NCBI RefSeq assembly: GCF_006385255.1
Contig: NZ_VFJE01000055.1
Location: 248,001 to 312,000, forward strand
DNA from: Flavobacterium microcysteis
GTDB taxonomy: Bacteria > Bacteroidota > Bacteroidia > Flavobacteriales > Flavobacteriaceae
Reading direction: 5' to 3'
DNA length: 64,000 nucleotides
The translations under genes were made by a program, and so were the position numbers. The notes under the pieces were generated by a model. It did not search any database, had not been told where the DNA came from, and saw nothing but the letters and a program-made list of their open reading frames with translations. Every line of letters begins with the position of its first letter. Within the stretch, counting starts at the first letter, position 1. Positions 41,986 through 49,483 of this stretch are shown piece after piece.

Positions 41986-42798
41986 CTATTTTTTATAGTT
42001 ATCTATTGAATTCCTGACGTTTTTATACTTTTCAAGCAGTGATTCTGCCTCGCTTTCTGAAATGGATAGTTCTTCCATAATCATTCTGACAGCTCTGCCT
42101 ACAAGTTTATGATTACTCAGCTGCATATCCACCATTTTATTTCCTTTGACTCTTCCCAACTGTATCATAGTAGAAGTTGAAATCATGTTCAGAACTAGTT
42201 TCTGTGCCGTTCCGGCTTTCATTCTGGAGCTTCCGGTTACAAATTCTGGCCCGACTACCACATCAATCGGGAAATCAGAAGTTTTGGATAGTGGACTTTC
42301 AGCATTACAGGATATACTTCCTGTTGTAATCCGGTTTTCAATGCATTTCTGCAAACCACCAATCACATACGGAGTAGTTCCAGAAGCAGCAATTCCAATA
42401 ACGACATCCTTTTCGTTGATATCCCATTCCTGCAAGTCTTTCCAGGCTTGTTCTCTGTCGTCTTCTGCAAATTCTACAGCCTTGCGGATTGCGGTGTCAC
42501 CACCAGCGATAATCCCAATTACCAGATCAAAAGGAACACCAAATGTTGGCGGACATTCCGATGCATCTACAATACCTAATCGTCCCGATGTTCCGGCGCC
42601 GATGTAAAATAAACGGCCACCGTCTTTCATTTTTTCGACGATTCTTTCAACTAGTTTTTCAATCTGTGGCAATGCTTTTTCAACGGCAAGAGGAACTGTT
42701 TTGTCTTCGTTGTTGATGTTGCGAAGCAGGTCTGCAATAGGCATTTTTTCTAAATGCTCATATTTTGAAGACTGTTCGGTAGTTTTTATGAAGCTCAT
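41986..42798 (-). CDS. murQ: N-acetylmuramic acid 6-phosphate etherase
   Basis: A 270-residue SIS-domain enzyme that cleaves the lactyl ether of MurNAc 6-phosphate in peptidoglycan recycling. Family motifs are GAGTSGRLGIVDASECPPTFG (residues ~68-88), GIIAGGDTAIRKAVE, GIAASGTTPYVIGG, and GPEFVTGSSRMKAGTAQK. The C-terminal UBA-like segment (ELSISESEAESLLEKYKN) is present. It heads a six-gene operon whose other products are not known recycling enzymes. Confidence 0.95.
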   Translation of the reverse strand: MSFIKTTEQSSKYEHLEKMPIADLLRNINNEDKTVPLAVEKALPQIEKLVERIVEKMKDGGRLFYIGAGTSGRLGIVDASECPPTFGVPFDLVIGIIAGGDTAIRKAVEFAEDDREQAWKDLQEWDINEKDVVIGIAASGTTPYVIGGLQKCIENRITTGSISCNAESPLSKTSDFPIDVVVGPEFVTGSSRMKAGTAQKLVLNMISTSTMIQLGRVKGNKMVDMQLSNHKLVGRAVRMIMEELSISESEAESLLEKYKNVRNSIDNYKK

Positions 42799-42807
42799 TT
42801 TTTGAAA

Positions 42808-42820
42808 GGAATATTATTCC
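42808..42820. promoter_or_regulatory. 13-bp palindrome in the murQ leader
   Basis: GGAATA-T-TATTCC is a perfect inverted repeat between the -7 box (42829-42822) and the murQ ATG. A repressor bound here could block murQ-operon transcription. Alternatively it may be a chance AT-rich palindrome. Confidence 0.4.
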
Positions 42821-42821
42821 T

Positions 42822-42829
42822 CAAAAATA
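42822..42829 (-). promoter_or_regulatory. Probable -7 box of the murQ operon
   Basis: TATTTTTG on the minus strand, 23 bp upstream of the murQ ATG. No convincing -33 TTG. Confidence 0.4.
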
Positions 42830-42965
42830 CGAAGTTTCCTAAGTTATTCATTCATTTACTTGGATAAGAATTTTTTTATAAAAAAATATGTTTTTTGTTA
42901 TATATTTTGTATTATTGTTTTATAATTACATTAAATAAGTTATTAACCAATTAAATTTAAAATTT

Positions 42966-43274
42966 ATGCCAAAAATGAAATTATTTTTAACATTTGGATT
43001 GTGTGTACTTTCCTTTAGTTTGTTCGCTTCAAATAGCGGAAAAGAAGAATTTAAACGAAATTTTAACGAGGTTACTATGTGCTGTGTTGGTCAGGCGAGT
43101 GAAGGCATTGTGGGAACAGCTGGTTATATAAAAATTTCGGTTAAAAAATGTGCCACTTCGGCTACAAGTAATAGAGATCAGGCTTATGTTTACGCTTGTG
43201 CGAATGCAAAAATAGCAGCAGAAAAAGCTTTGGAGGTACATAAAAAGATGGATTTAACACTAAAACAACCTTAA
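42966..43274 (+). CDS. Small secreted four-cysteine protein A, 102 aa
   Basis: A signal peptide (KMKLFLTFGLCVLSFSLFA) is followed by a mature region with exactly four cysteines: MCC, then C after 21 residues (KKCATS), then C after 15 (YACANA). Between them lie VGQASEGIVGTAGY and alternating strand-like IKISVKK. It is clearly paralogous to the next gene, with equal CC-x21-C spacing and a shared A...AC..A..AA helix after the last cysteine. The pattern suggests two disulfides. I do not recognise the family. It heads a four-gene cluster with a GLPGLI protein and an outer-membrane receptor; the 167 bp upstream is very AT-rich. Confidence 0.7.
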   Translation: MPKMKLFLTFGLCVLSFSLFASNSGKEEFKRNFNEVTMCCVGQASEGIVGTAGYIKISVKKCATSATSNRDQAYVYACANAKIAAEKALEVHKKMDLTLKQP

Positions 43275-43277
43275 GAG

Positions 43278-43580
43278 ATGGGAAGAATAATTTTAACAGT
43301 GATATTGGTCTGTGGTTTTTTTCAAATCGCTTCATCAAAAAATCAACCGAATATAAAAAAGATAAATTCGCCAGTTGCTTGTTGTGAAGGAAGAGCTGAA
43401 GGAGGTGTAAGAGGAACAAGTACTCATACGGTTGTTGTTGTAAAAGCCTGTGTCACATCAGATATTTCGTATCAAGATGCACAGGCAAGGGCATGTAGTA
43501 AAGCCGGAAGACTGGCTGATTTAGCCCTTAAAATGTCTATGGATATAAAAGTACCTGTCACTATTGAAGGAGGAAATTAG
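43278..43580 (+). CDS. Small secreted four-cysteine protein B, 100 aa
   Basis: It starts 3 bp after protein A. Signal peptide GRIILTVILVCGFFQIASS. The mature part has ACC, a cysteine after 21 residues (VKACVT) and another after 14 (ARACSK), and the motif CCEGRAEGGVRGTS aligns with CCVGQASEGIVGTA of protein A. Both are therefore products of one duplication, with the A copy carrying an insertion of one residue between the last two cysteines. Hypotheses, unsupported beyond context: cargo for the receptor, a toxin or bacteriocin-like peptide, or a receptor-bound surface protein. Confidence 0.7.
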   Translation: MGRIILTVILVCGFFQIASSKNQPNIKKINSPVACCEGRAEGGVRGTSTHTVVVVKACVTSDISYQDAQARACSKAGRLADLALKMSMDIKVPVTIEGGN

Positions 43581-43584
43581 AGTT

Positions 43585-44319
43585 ATGAAATACAAACTTT
43601 TAGTCTTACTATTATTTAATATTTCACTTTGTTATAGTCAGACCCTTGCGATTGATTATAAGTTTGAGTTAGCTGATGATAAGGATGAGTATGGCTTTTC
43701 CGGATTCGGAATTGTTAGGCTGATAACAGATAGTTCAAAGAGTATTTCCTATGTGAAAGTTACAGATACCATTGTAAGTTTTAAAAATATTGGTGAAACT
43801 ATACAGAAAGCTTCCGAATTTGATTTTTCAGATCCGGCTGAATATAAAGATTTGGCCTCTAATGAATATTATTCGAGAACAATTTTTCCCAAATATTTGC
43901 TTAAGGACAATACCTATATGGTTGCATGGACTATAACTGAAAACTATAAGGAAATATTAGGATACAAATGCCAACAAGCTGTTGGTCATTACAGGGGTAG
44001 GGATTATACACTTTATTTTACTACTGCTATACCCATTCAAAGTGGCCCAAAAAGATTTGATGGCTTACCGGGTTTGATTTTAGAAATTACTTCAAACGAG
44101 GGTGCTATTCATTACAAAGCTATCAAAATACAAAAGAGTAATGAGGTCATAGAAAATCCTTTTAATAAACTAAATCTGCTATATATTAATTGGGATCAAT
44201 TTATCAACGCTTATAAGGATTATTTTAAAAGGATAACCAATTATGTGCCTGAACAGGATACTGCCATTATTATTCCCAAAAGGGGTGTTGAAGTTTTTAT
44301 AAACGACAATAATGAATAA
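43585..44319 (+). CDS. GLPGLI-family secreted protein
   Basis: The ATG at 43585 gives a signal peptide (KYKLLVLLLFNISLCYS) and 244 residues. The family motif FDGLPGLILEI is near residue 165, which names GLPGLI proteins (TIGR01200). The mature protein is beta-rich and has one further cysteine (GYKCQQA). GLPGLI proteins are Bacteroidota-specific, often found beside a TonB-dependent receptor, and their function is unknown. It starts 4 bp after the second small gene and overlaps the receptor gene by 8 bp, so all are translated from one message. Confidence 0.88.
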   Translation: MKYKLLVLLLFNISLCYSQTLAIDYKFELADDKDEYGFSGFGIVRLITDSSKSISYVKVTDTIVSFKNIGETIQKASEFDFSDPAEYKDLASNEYYSRTIFPKYLLKDNTYMVAWTITENYKEILGYKCQQAVGHYRGRDYTLYFTTAIPIQSGPKRFDGLPGLILEITSNEGAIHYKAIKIQKSNEVIENPFNKLNLLYINWDQFINAYKDYFKRITNYVPEQDTAIIIPKRGVEVFINDNNE

Positions 44320-46972
44320 TTTTTATTGCTTCATAATTATTTTTTGTACCAGTTTTAATTTAAAAGCGCAAACTATCAAAGGCACGGTTTTTCATGAAAA
44401 TGAGCCCGTGCCTTTTGCTAGTGTCATAATTCGAAAATCGGATAATCTTAGTTCTATCTATCAATTTACTAAAACAAACAATGAAGGGTTTTATCAAATA
44501 GATTTAAAAGAACCTCTGGATTCAATTTGGATAGAAGTGAACTCTCTTGCTTTTGAATCTCAAATAAAACATTTGAGTAGCATTCAGAAAAATAAGCAAG
44601 CCATTATTTTAAACTTTAATCTTGAAAATAAACCAACAGAATTAGAAGAAGTTGTTATTGAAAAAGAAGTGCCAATCAGAATTAAAAATGATACAATCAC
44701 ATATAATCCTGAAAGTTTTAGAGATGGAACAGAAAGAGTTGTTGAGGATTTGCTTAAAAAATTACCTGGGATTAAAGTTGAAGAAAACGGTGAGATAAAA
44801 TTTAAAGGCAAAAGCATTAAAAAATTCTTACTTGATGGAGATGACTTATTTAGTAGTCAATATACAACCGGAAGTAAAAATCTTAGTGTTGAAATGGTTG
44901 AAAAAGTTCAGGCCATTGAAAATTTTAATGAAAACCCAATGCTTAAAGGCCTTGTAAATGCTGAGGATGTAGCTATTAATATTCAGCTGAAAAAAGGAAA
45001 AACAGACCTTTCAGGTGATGCTTCCCTAAGTTATGGAATTCAGGATAGATACAATGCTTCAGTAACAGGTTTGCTTATTAACAAAAAGACAAAAGGTTTT
45101 TTAACGACTACCTACAATAATATTGGTAATAACTACAGTCCATATGATTTTAGTTCGGAAATTATTTCATTGAGCCAGACCAATGAAAAAGAAGAACAAG
45201 CTAAAACATTAATCAGTCAGGGAGGGTTTTATTCTCAACTAGAAAATAAATACCATAGGATAAATAGTAATTTTAATTCGGAACTCAATTTATTATATAA
45301 ATTTTCATCGAAGATTACGGCAAAAACAAATTTAGGAATTTATGATGACAGGCTAATCAGAACCAATAAATCCTATACTGAATATAGTATTAATGATGAG
45401 CAATTTGTAATTAATGAGATTGAGGATATTATTAAAAAACCACGTTTATATAATGCGAATGTTCAATTATCGAATAAAGTAAATGATCGTTTTATATGGG
45501 AATATATTGGAAAAGCTAATTATCAGGAAATTGATTTTGACAGCAATAGCCTTAATAATGAAGTAGTGCAAAAGAATAAGGTAAAAACAACTAAATTTTT
45601 TGTCAAACAAGATTTTAACTTTACCAATAGAATAGATGAAAATAGTGCTGTGACAGGAATCGTTTTCTATAGTAATAATCGGGCGCCGCAAGAATTTACA
45701 CTCACTCCCGGTTTAAATATTGAAGAGAATACTACTAATGAAGTAATTAGTAATAATCAATACAGCCGTTTTGATAAAGAAACTTTTAAGACTAAAGGAG
45801 AATACTATCGAAGTTTTAATAAAGTGAAATTGAAATTGATTGCAGGATATTTATCTATCAATAACACTCTAAACTCAAATCTGAAAGCAAATTATACTGA
45901 TGGTACGGTTTATACAGATAGGCTTTATCAAAATAGTATGAACTATAAGTATCGACTTCCTAATGTTGCTTTAAGCTTGAGTTATATAAAAAAACAAAAA
46001 TATGCTTTCGGAATTTTACTTAATAATCAGTATTATGATATTGCCTTGAATGATGAAATCAGAAACCTAAATAGGGAAGAGGAAAAATTTGTTTTTTCAC
46101 CAATAATGAAGTTCCAGTATGTTTTAAATACCAAATCTAATTTGGTTGCTACTTATAGTTATAACGAAATAGTTCCTTCTGAAGAGAATCTTTTTGAGGG
46201 TTTTGTGCTTACAGGTTTTAGAAGTTTCAGGAATAATAGTCCTAACATTTCATTTTTAAATACACATACCTATAATCTGAATTACATATACAATGATGTT
46301 TTTAAGGTAACTCGTTTCTCTTTATCCTTTAATCATACTAATAGGAACAATAATTATTTTTCGAGAAATACGATTAATCTTGATAATACTTTTACAAATT
46401 TATTTTTATTGAAAGCAGGTAATAGAGATTACAGTTTGAATTTGGATTTTGAGCGGTATATGCATTTTATTAGGACTACTTTACAGATTAATGGCAGTTA
46501 TGCCTTATCATTTGACAAAAATATTGTAAATAATTCCAATCTAAGAGATGTCGAAACCAGACTATTATTCATAAACGGTGTTTTAAGAACCAGTTTTAAA
46601 TCAAAATTTTATATTGAAAACAATTTTAGTTATTCTCATAATGACTTTTTACTGGATAATAGAAGTCAAAACCAATTTAGCAGTTTTAATGATACTTTTA
46701 AAATAATTTATAAAATTGGGTCTGATTTTAAAACGAATGTTGCCACTAATTTTGTCTCACCAGATTTGTCCAAAAACAATACTTATTTGTTTTTAGATTC
46801 TGAACTCAGATATACGCCTCAAAATAAAAGATTTCAATATGCTTTGATTATGAGAAATTTGACGAATAATAAGAAATTTGAAACTGTTTCAATTTCAGAC
46901 TATTCAAAAACCATAGCTTCACATAATTTATTGGAAAGATATATTCTAGGAAGCGTTTCTTTTCGGTTTTAG
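44312..46972 (+). CDS. TonB-dependent outer-membrane receptor (OMP_b-brl_3 type)
   Basis: An 886-residue receptor. A signal peptide (NNFYCFIIIFCTSFNLKAQ) precedes a carboxypeptidase-regulatory-like domain (residues ~20-100, QTIKGTVFHENEPVPFASV). A plug-like region follows: NDTITYNPESFRDGTERVVEDLL, LPGIKVEENGEIKFKG, and VEMVEKVQAIENF. The long C-terminal beta barrel ends in aromatic FRF, as expected for BamA recognition. There is no SusD partner, so it is not a Sus-type glycan locus. The cargo is unknown; the paired GLPGLI protein and small cysteine proteins are the best leads. Confidence 0.9.
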   Translation: MNNFYCFIIIFCTSFNLKAQTIKGTVFHENEPVPFASVIIRKSDNLSSIYQFTKTNNEGFYQIDLKEPLDSIWIEVNSLAFESQIKHLSSIQKNKQAIILNFNLENKPTELEEVVIEKEVPIRIKNDTITYNPESFRDGTERVVEDLLKKLPGIKVEENGEIKFKGKSIKKFLLDGDDLFSSQYTTGSKNLSVEMVEKVQAIENFNENPMLKGLVNAEDVAINIQLKKGKTDLSGDASLSYGIQDRYNASVTGLLINKKTKGFLTTTYNNIGNNYSPYDFSSEIISLSQTNEKEEQAKTLISQGGFYSQLENKYHRINSNFNSELNLLYKFSSKITAKTNLGIYDDRLIRTNKSYTEYSINDEQFVINEIEDIIKKPRLYNANVQLSNKVNDRFIWEYIGKANYQEIDFDSNSLNNEVVQKNKVKTTKFFVKQDFNFTNRIDENSAVTGIVFYSNNRAPQEFTLTPGLNIEENTTNEVISNNQYSRFDKETFKTKGEYYRSFNKVKLKLIAGYLSINNTLNSNLKANYTDGTVYTDRLYQNSMNYKYRLPNVALSLSYIKKQKYAFGILLNNQYYDIALNDEIRNLNREEEKFVFSPIMKFQYVLNTKSNLVATYSYNEIVPSEENLFEGFVLTGFRSFRNNSPNISFLNTHTYNLNYIYNDVFKVTRFSLSFNHTNRNNNYFSRNTINLDNTFTNLFLLKAGNRDYSLNLDFERYMHFIRTTLQINGSYALSFDKNIVNNSNLRDVETRLLFINGVLRTSFKSKFYIENNFSYSHNDFLLDNRSQNQFSSFNDTFKIIYKIGSDFKTNVATNFVSPDLSKNNTYLFLDSELRYTPQNKRFQYALIMRNLTNNKKFETVSISDYSKTIASHNLLERYILGSVSFRF

Positions 46973-47000
46973 TTAATATGAGTCTCCAAACTACAAAGTA

Positions 47001-47900
47001 TTAGATACATTCGTTCCTAACTTTAATCTTTTTATTTCTTAAAACATCCCTCATTTCAAGCCAATGTTTGTCACGTAGCGTTCCTGCTAAAAAGCGACTG
47101 TTATCAAAATCTTTTGTGATAATTCGTAAGGCATTCGGTTGTCTTATTTGCTGGTCGTATACTATTTCTCGAATGTCTTCAAGCAAGTAGGCTTTTTTAA
47201 TCCAAAAGAAGTAATGGTTTTTTACAATAAAATACTTATTAGAAATCTGAAAATAATGAGTCATCCAGGAATTTAATAACAGCCAGAACAAACAAAAGGC
47301 AGATACAACCAGTATAGGAACAAACTCCAGGCTTTTAGGGTTTTTTGATGGTACAAAAATGACGAAGAGGATGAGTCCCCACATCATAATTCCCGTAAAA
47401 GAAAAAACGGGGTGGCCTTTAAAAGTCTTTAAGTTCTCGAATGATAGATTCTTTTTTTCTAAACGTATTTTTTTAAATTGGAATGTTTCACTTTTATTGA
47501 TTACAACCTGATTGATAAAACTTTTGATTTCAGGAGAGTTAGCGTAATAAACATCATAAATACAAACGATATCCTGATTTTTGAATAAAATCTTTGTTGC
47601 TTCGTAATAAAAATGGAGGAATCCTATTCCTTTTCCTGTAATTTCAATCTCTAAACTATCACTCCAGTCGTATTGTTTTTTTCCAACCTTGATTCCTTTT
47701 TCATTTACAATAATCTTTGGTGAATTTTTTAAAAAAATATAATTGCAGACTAATGCCATTCCAATAAAAATTAATCCAAGAGCATGCGCATTTACTTCTT
47801 CGTCTATAAAAAAGAAGATGCTAAAGAATAAGAAGCCCAGGTTTAGGAGTAGTAACGTAAAATAAAACTTATAAGGATGTCTTTTGGATACGATTTCCAT
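47001..47900 (-). CDS. Four-helix membrane protein with two PH-like segments, 299 aa
   Basis: The protein has two similar halves. Each begins with two hydrophobic helices: FYFTLLLLNLGFLFFSIFFF plus ALGLIFIGMALVCNYIFL in the first half, and FSFTGIMMWGLILFVIF plus VPILVVSAFCLFWLLLN in the second. Each is followed by a strand-rich domain, e.g. IVNEKGIKVGKKQYDWSD, and later IVKNHYFFWIKKAYLLEDI. The segments after the helices look like bacterial PH domains. No close family is recognised. The stop is 28 bp from the receptor gene stop on the other strand. Confidence 0.6.
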   Translation of the reverse strand: MEIVSKRHPYKFYFTLLLLNLGFLFFSIFFFIDEEVNAHALGLIFIGMALVCNYIFLKNSPKIIVNEKGIKVGKKQYDWSDSLEIEITGKGIGFLHFYYEATKILFKNQDIVCIYDVYYANSPEIKSFINQVVINKSETFQFKKIRLEKKNLSFENLKTFKGHPVFSFTGIMMWGLILFVIFVPSKNPKSLEFVPILVVSAFCLFWLLLNSWMTHYFQISNKYFIVKNHYFFWIKKAYLLEDIREIVYDQQIRQPNALRIITKDFDNSRFLAGTLRDKHWLEMRDVLRNKKIKVRNECI

Positions 47901-47906
47901 AAAAAC

Positions 47907-48626
47907 TTATATAAAATAAGCAGCAACAATTCCTATCGCAATCATAGACAGCTTGGCAAGATTGAATTTATGTCCTTCGCTGCTTTCAAAAATAATGGTA
48001 GATGAAATATGGAACAGTATCCCGATTACTATTGCTGTGATTTCTGTATAATAAGCTGTTAGGAAAGGTAAGTATTCTGAAAGGACCGTTCCTAGTGGCG
48101 TCATGATAGCAAAAGCAACCATAAATAGTAAAATCGCAGTTTTATTAAGACGTGCATTTACGAAAAAAGAAGTCAGAATAATGGCAATTGGAAGGTGATG
48201 GATGGCTATACCTAATGCCAGATCATGGTGATGACTAACAGGGAAACCTTCCAACAAGGCATGGATGCAAAGGCTTATGAATAGCAGCCACGGCATTTTA
48301 TGTATTTCTTCATGCCCGTGAACGTGGCCGTGTTCAGCTCCTTTAGAAAAAAATTCTAATATGATCTGGAACAGTATACCCAGCATTATAAAAATTCCAA
48401 TGGCATTCGAATGCTCATGTCCGTGATCGTGGTCATGATGTGCATGAAGGCTGGCTTCATATACTTCAGGAAGCAAATGCATGACGGTTATAGAAAGCAG
48501 AAACGATCCGCTAAAAGCCATCAGCAGTTTTAGGTTGGTTTTCTTTTTCGGTTTTAAAAGTAACGCAATGGCATAGCCAATCAAAACCGACAATAGAGGC
48601 AGAATATAAGGTAAAATGTTATCCAT
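47907..48626 (-). CDS. ZIP-family metal transporter
   Basis: A 239-residue membrane protein with about seven or eight hydrophobic segments. A histidine-rich loop follows the second helix (HAHHDHDHGHEHS) and another lies near residue 100 (HGHVHGHEEIH). The metal-binding helices have HALLEGFPVSHHH and IAIHHLPIAIIL, the ZIP pattern. It would import zinc or another divalent metal into the cytoplasm. It is 6 bp upstream of the 299-aa gene, so the two are probably cotranscribed, but a joint role is not shown. Confidence 0.9.
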   Translation of the reverse strand: MDNILPYILPLLSVLIGYAIALLLKPKKKTNLKLLMAFSGSFLLSITVMHLLPEVYEASLHAHHDHDHGHEHSNAIGIFIMLGILFQIILEFFSKGAEHGHVHGHEEIHKMPWLLFISLCIHALLEGFPVSHHHDLALGIAIHHLPIAIILTSFFVNARLNKTAILLFMVAFAIMTPLGTVLSEYLPFLTAYYTEITAIVIGILFHISSTIIFESSEGHKFNLAKLSMIAIGIVAAYFI

Positions 48627-48668
48627 ACTTTTAACTATAGAAAATTATCAGGCAGTTTTTTGCCTAAA

Positions 48669-49400
48669 TTATTTGAAAACCATGATTAGCCTTTCGCTGT
48701 CGTTCTTATAGAACTTCTTTAATTTATAATCTCCAAAAGTATCTAACAGGAATATGCCTGCTTCTTCCATCATTTCCTCAAAATCCTGTAATGTCAATGC
48801 CTGTACTTTTTCAACAAAATGAAACTTTTCGCCTTTGTCTTCAAAGTCTATCTCTTTGAAAATATGATTGTCTTTCACATATCGTTTGATTTTAAACTCG
48901 ATACCTTCAACAGTCTTGGTTTCTTCAGGAACCAGATTGTTAATGACATGATGGACATTCATAAAGTCGATTACGGCAAAACCATATTCTGATAAGCTTT
49001 CTTTAATGGCTTGTAGCGTAGTACGATTGTCTTCGTCATTCTCAAAATAACCAAAGCTTGTAAACAGGTTAAAGATAGCATCAAATTTTTCATCAAACGG
49101 AATTCTCATGTCATGGACACTAAAATGCAATTTGTTATTTGAAAATTTAGAAGCTTCGGCAATACTGTTTTCTGACAAGTCGGCTCCGGTTACATCATAA
49201 CCCAACTGGTTAAGATATATCGAATGGCGGCCTTTTCCACAAGCTAAGTCTAGTATTTTTGCGTCTTCAGGAAGATTTAGATAATTGGTAATATTATCCA
49301 TAAATACTTGAGCTTCCTCATAATCCCGGTCTTTATAAAGTATGTGATAATAGGGAGTGTCGAACCAGGAGGCAAACCAAGTATTTTTTTCTTTTTGCAT
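48669..49400 (-). CDS. Class I SAM-dependent methyltransferase
   Basis: A 243-residue Rossmann methyltransferase. Motif I is ILDLACGKGRHSIYL near residues 43-57, the acidic loop is GADLSEN near 72, and post-I motif DAIFNLFTSFGYFEND lies near 105. The target is not identifiable from motifs. The gene is divergent from a THUMP methyltransferase with overlapping promoters. Confidence 0.9.
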   Translation of the reverse strand: MQKEKNTWFASWFDTPYYHILYKDRDYEEAQVFMDNITNYLNLPEDAKILDLACGKGRHSIYLNQLGYDVTGADLSENSIAEASKFSNNKLHFSVHDMRIPFDEKFDAIFNLFTSFGYFENDEDNRTTLQAIKESLSEYGFAVIDFMNVHHVINNLVPEETKTVEGIEFKIKRYVKDNHIFKEIDFEDKGEKFHFVEKVQALTLQDFEEMMEEAGIFLLDTFGDYKLKKFYKNDSERLIMVFK

Positions 49401-49404
49401 CGTA

Positions 49405-49436
49405 TTGAATTAAGCTGCAAATTTAGTGTATTTTTG
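49405..49436 (+). promoter_or_regulatory. Promoter of the THUMP methyltransferase gene
   Basis: TTG (49405-49407), 21 bp, TATTTTTG (49429-49436). It overlaps a minus-strand -7 box at 49425-49418. Confidence 0.6.
49418..49425 (-). promoter_or_regulatory. -7 box of the class I methyltransferase gene
   Basis: TAAATTTG on the minus strand, 17 bp before the ATG at 49400. It lies inside the spacer of the divergent promoter, so the two are likely mutually exclusive. Confidence 0.45.
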
Positions 49437-49483
49437 CATAAAATAACTATAAGTATTCCCATATTTAGGGGAGTAAAATCAGT

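Noticed and set aside
42966-46972. SusCD-type polysaccharide utilisation locus
   Set aside because: There is a TonB-dependent receptor but no SusD-like gene and no glycoside hydrolase in the cluster.
44312-46972. Recent horizontal transfer of the receptor cluster
   Set aside because: The region looks more AT-rich than its flanks by eye, but no integrase, repeats or tRNA border is visible and no computation was possible, so it is not claimed.
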